Shown in pieces: positions 60,275 through 64,000 of a DNA stretch of 64,000 bases. Both the position numbers and the translations under genes were made by a program. Position 1 is the stretch's first letter. Every line of letters begins with the position of its first letter. Under the pieces are notes generated by a model that had not been told where the DNA came from, did not search any database, and saw nothing but the letters and a program-made list of their open reading frames with translations. Source of the stretch: Stomorhina lunata (taxonomy: Eukaryota; Arthropoda; Insecta; Diptera; Rhiniidae); contig OW121741.1 of the NCBI GenBank assembly GCA_933228675.1, positions 118,410,234 to 118,474,233 of the forward strand. The letters run 5' to 3'.

Positions 60275-63115
60275 AAAATTTCAAAAATTTTACTATTTTG
60301 AAGAAATTTTCGAAAATTAAACTATTTATAGAAAATTGAAAAAAAAACTTACCATTTATAAGAAATTTTCGAAAATTAAAATAAATTAAATTTTACTATT
60401 CTTAGAAAATTTTTAAAATTTTATGTATAAAAATACTATTTTTAAGAAACTTTCGAAAATTTAAAAATTTTTAGTAAATTTTCAAAAATTTTACTTTTTA
60501 TAGAAAATTTTCGAAAATTTTACTATTTATATGAAATTTTCGAAAATTTTACTATTTATAAGAAATTTTCGAAAACTTTACAATTCATAGAAAATTTTTA
60601 AAAATTTTATTATTTGTAGGAAATATTCAAAAAATTTATTATATTTAGGATATTTTAAAGATTTGACTATTTATACAATATTTTCAAAAATTTGACTTTT
60701 GTTTAGGAAATTTTCGAAAATTTTACTATTTATAGGAAATTTTTGAAAATTTTACTGTTTATAGGAAATTTTAAAAATTTGACTATTTATAGAATATTTT
60801 CGAAAAGTTGTCTTGTTTTAGGGAATTTTGAAAAATTTTACTGTTTTTAGGAAATTTTCGAAAATTTTATCCTTTAAAGGAAATTTTAAGAATATGACAA
60901 CTTATAGGATGTTTTTAAAAATTTTACTTTTTATGGGAAATTTTCGAAAATTTTACTATTTAAAGAAAATTTTCGAAAACTTTACAATTTATAGAAAATT
61001 TTTGAATATTTTATTAAATGTATAAAATTTTCAAAAATTTTACAATTTTTAGGAAATTTTCGAAAATTTTACTATTTATAGGAAATTTTAATAATTTGAC
61101 TATTTATAGAATATTTTCGAAAATTTGTCTTGTTATAGGGAATTTTCAAAAATGTTACTGTTTTGAAGAAATTTTCGAAAATTTTACTATTTATAGGAAA
61201 TTTTCCAAAATTTTACTATTAATAGGAAGTTTTAAAAATTTGACTGTTTATAGAATATTTTTGAAAATTTTATTATTTTATTTATTGGAAATTTTTGAAA
61301 ATTTTACTACGTAGAGGTAATTTTCGAAAATATTGCTATTAATAGTAAATTTTACTTTTTATAACAAATTTTCGAATATTATACAATTTATAGGAAATTT
61401 TTGAAAATTTTATTATTTATATGAAGTTTTCGAAAATTTTACTATTTATAGAAAATTTTTGAAAATTTGCTAATTTTAGGAAATTTTACTATTAATAGGA
61501 AATTTTTGAAAATTTTATTTTTTTGTAGAAAATTTTCATAAATTTTCGAAAATTTTACTTTTAATAAGAAATTTTCGATAATTTTACTATTTATAGGAAA
61601 TTTTTGAAAATTTTACTATTTATAGGAAATTAAAAAAAAAAATTACAATTCATAGGAAGTTACCGAAGATTTTACTATTTATCAAAAAATTTCGAAAATT
61701 TTTCTATTTGTAGGAAATCTTCGAAAATTTCACTATTTTTAGGAAATATTCGAAATTTTTACTATTAATGGGAAATTTTCATAAATTTTAATATTTATAT
61801 AATTTTATTATTTTTTTCTTTTAAAGGAAAGTTTTGAAAATTTTACTTTAATAAAAAATTTTCGAACATTTTTCTGTTTATATAAAATTTTTTAAAATTT
61901 TACAGTTTTTAGGAAATTTTTAAAAACTTTACCATTTATAGAAAATTTTTTAAAAATTTTTCAATTAAAAGAAATTTTCGAAAATTTTAAAATTTATGGG
62001 AAATTTTTGAATTCGGAAATTTTACTATTTATTGGAATTTTTCAAAAAATTTACTATTTATATGAAATTTTGAAATTTCATTATTTATATTAAATTTTCA
62101 TAAATTTTACTATTATAGAAAATTTTTCACAATTTTTCTTTTTTAGAAAATATCTGAATATTTTACTATTTATAAGAAATTTTTTGAAAATATTTCTATT
62201 AAAGGAAATTTGTTACTATTTATTAAAAATTTATAAAAATTATATTATTATTAGGAATTTGTCCAAAATATTGCTATTAATAGGAAAATTTCGAAAATTT
62301 TACTATTAGTGGAATATTTTCGAATTCAAAAATTTTATATTTATAGGAAAATTGTTAAAAATCTTATAATTTATAAAAAATGTTCGAAAATTTTATGATT
62401 ATAGAAAATTTTCGAAAATTTTGATATTCAGAGGAAATATTATAGAATTTAACTTGTTATGGGATATTTTCAAAAATTTATCTATTAATAGGAAATTTTC
62501 GAAAAACTTTAAATTTTTGGGAGATTTTCAAAATTTTTCTATTTCTAGAAAGTTCTTGAAAATTTCACTATTTATAGGAAATTTTCTATTTTTTAAGAAA
62601 TTGAACTATTTTATAGAAATTTTAGGAGCTTTTACTATAAACAGGAAATTTGTGAAAATCTTACTTATTAGAAACTATTTAAAAATTTTATTATTTATAG
62701 CAAATTTTCGAAAATTTTGGTATTTTTAGCAGATTTTCAAAAAATTTTCTTTTTTGGAGGAAATTTTCACAAATTTTTCTATTTATATAAAATTTTCCAG
62801 AATTTCATGTTAAACATTTTTTTTAAGAAATTTTATTATTATTAAAAAATTTTCGAAAATTTGTCTTTTTGTAGAATATTTGCAAAGTTTTGTCTATTTA
62901 TGTTAATTTTTAAAAATTTGTCTATTCATAAAAACTTTTTAAAAATTGTCTTTTTCGAAAAAATTTTTGAAAATTGTCCTTAAATTTTTTTTTGAAAATC
63001 TGTCTTTTTAAGGAATTTTTTTTGAAATTGACAACTTATAGGAAATTTTTAAAATTTTCGTACATGGTAATATTTTTGGAAAAGTTTGTTATGTATAGGA
63101 AATTTATAACTTTAT
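60275..63115 (-). repeat. 29-bp family array, inverted block (2.8 kb)
   Basis: Units read TACTATTTATAGGAAATTTT plus CGAAAATTT on the plus strand, the reverse complement of the family at 51.9-59.5 kb. Moderately degenerate. Plus-strand frames at 60828-61314 and 62421-62729 are repeat read-through (F/K/I/N-rich). Confidence 0.92.
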
Positions 63116-63931
63116 TCATAATCGAAAATTAAAGTTTTGACAAGCTTAAAATCAATTTTTTCATATAAAATTCCTTAGTCATATATGAATTCTACAATTT
63201 GTTGTTATTCTTTATGATCGTCCTGTTATAAAAATAGTTAAAATTTTATTTTCTGAAAATTAGATGATTATTAAAAAATTTATTTGGAAAAATTTCCATT
63301 TTTAAAAACGCTGATCCATTGATTTTATAATAACTTTGAAAAGAATAAATCGATTTTTTTAAAAGAGATAGAATCTAGTACCTTTATATTCTTCTTATTT
63401 CATAAAAATATACCGAAATTTATGATTAAGACGATTAGTTTTTAAGTAAAACTTTTTTCAATGTAAAACTTCATTACTCCTAAGCCGCCTTTTCAAACTT
63501 ATCAAAATATTTCTACACCATCAAAAACTCTTAACTATAAAAATATCGAAACCACACTATTAAACTGCTCAACTGCAAGATTATTAACACTGGTCAAAAC
63601 TTGGTAATCACAAAGCAAAACTATTAACCATTTTTTTTTGTTCAACATCCACTTGGACCGAGAACCAAGTTGTGGTTAGCTACTTAACTCACAAATACAT
63701 AAAAAATATTATTAGGAACAAAAACCCACAACCAACGAAGCTAGAGAAAATATAACGTATTCTATCTGTTCTAACTTGACACAAGATAAAATCCTTGTAA
63801 ATAAAAAAACCGACAAGAAAAAACTAAAAATTTAATAATCACCAGAAAAAGGATACAAAACTCTAAGGAAGGACAAATAATTTGTTTTCAAAAGTATTTT
63901 TCCAAATACTTGTAAAATCAAGAAATTAGAA
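63116..63931. other. AT-rich spacer, nothing recognised
   Basis: No gene or array seen. Confidence 0.5.
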
Positions 63932-63990
63932 AAGAATAGAATTGAATTGAATAGAATAGAATAGAATAGAATAGAATAGAATAGAATAGA
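63932..63990 (+). repeat. AATAG pentanucleotide microsatellite
   Basis: About eleven AATAG units with GAATTGAATT at the left side, ending in an A run just before the window edge. Confidence 0.95.
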
Positions 63991-64000
63991 AAAAAACTAT

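Noticed and set aside
56206..62729. F/K/I-rich frames in the 29-bp arrays
   Set aside because: They change phase every unit and survive only because the units are A/T-rich with few stops; no conserved protein features.
63932..63990. AATAG tract considered as a telomere-like repeat
   Set aside because: Only about 11 units, and flies normally lack short telomeric repeats; a simple microsatellite explains it.

Overview
The window is eukaryotic, very AT-rich, non-coding repeat DNA, and I find no host gene in it. Most of it is AT-rich minisatellite arrays and small DNA transposons. The 0.7-0.8 kb dispersed element present here in three copies opens with AACAAGTAAGAAAG and a 'tagtcggtcaagc' block, carries a CAGC/GACG microsatellite, and ends in a GGTGGTGAAGGGTAT hairpin. 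I associate this type with higher flies. A calyptrate fly such as a blowfly, house fly or flesh fly is my best guess, but that rests on recall and not on a search. The likeliest setting is a giant intron or a gene-poor, possibly heterochromatic, interval.

Layout: 0.8-1.6 kb dispersed element copy A; 2.4-3.4 kb 28-bp array; 4.1-5.6 kb 30-bp arrays with two copies of a roughly 110-bp flank module; 7.9-8.7 kb element copy B; 10.5-12.4 kb degenerate 30-bp array with a TTAA-flanked MITE; 14.3-17.1 kb 32-bp array; 18.0-20.6 kb decayed elements, an inverted flank module and an inverted 30-bp array; 21.7-24.2 kb 12-bp satellite split by a TA-flanked 731-bp MITE; 25.0-25.3 kb the same 12-bp satellite inverted; 26.8-27.9 kb tetranucleotide and direct repeats; 28.3-31.0 kb a 2.7-kb piggyBac-type element with a broken transposase remnant and a 132-bp tandem array; 31.3-32.0 kb element copy C, inverted; 33.1-34.8 kb 28-bp array; 36.5-37.3 kb six spaced copies of a 20-bp palindromic motif and a 28-bp-stem hairpin; 37.4-39.2 kb 28-bp array ending at a 478-bp foldback element; 41.8-45.2 kb 28-bp array with orientation flips; 45.9-46.05 kb snapback MITE; 46.8-50.7 kb a nearly perfect 3.9-kb 11-bp satellite; 52.0-54.9, 55.9-58.3 and 59.1-59.5 kb 29-bp arrays; 60.3-63.1 kb the same 29-bp family inverted; an AATAG microsatellite at the right edge.

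The arrays cover roughly 40-45% of the window by my estimate. The four main AT-rich array families (28, 30, 32 and 29 bp) differ in sequence but share one design: an inverted-repeat core of A- and T-tracts in each unit. The 12-bp and 11-bp satellites are much more homogeneous, which suggests recent expansion or strong homogenisation. The only protein-coding remnant I can support is the piggyBac-like N-terminal fragment at 28655-28969 on the minus strand. Long open frames elsewhere are by-products of the repeats.
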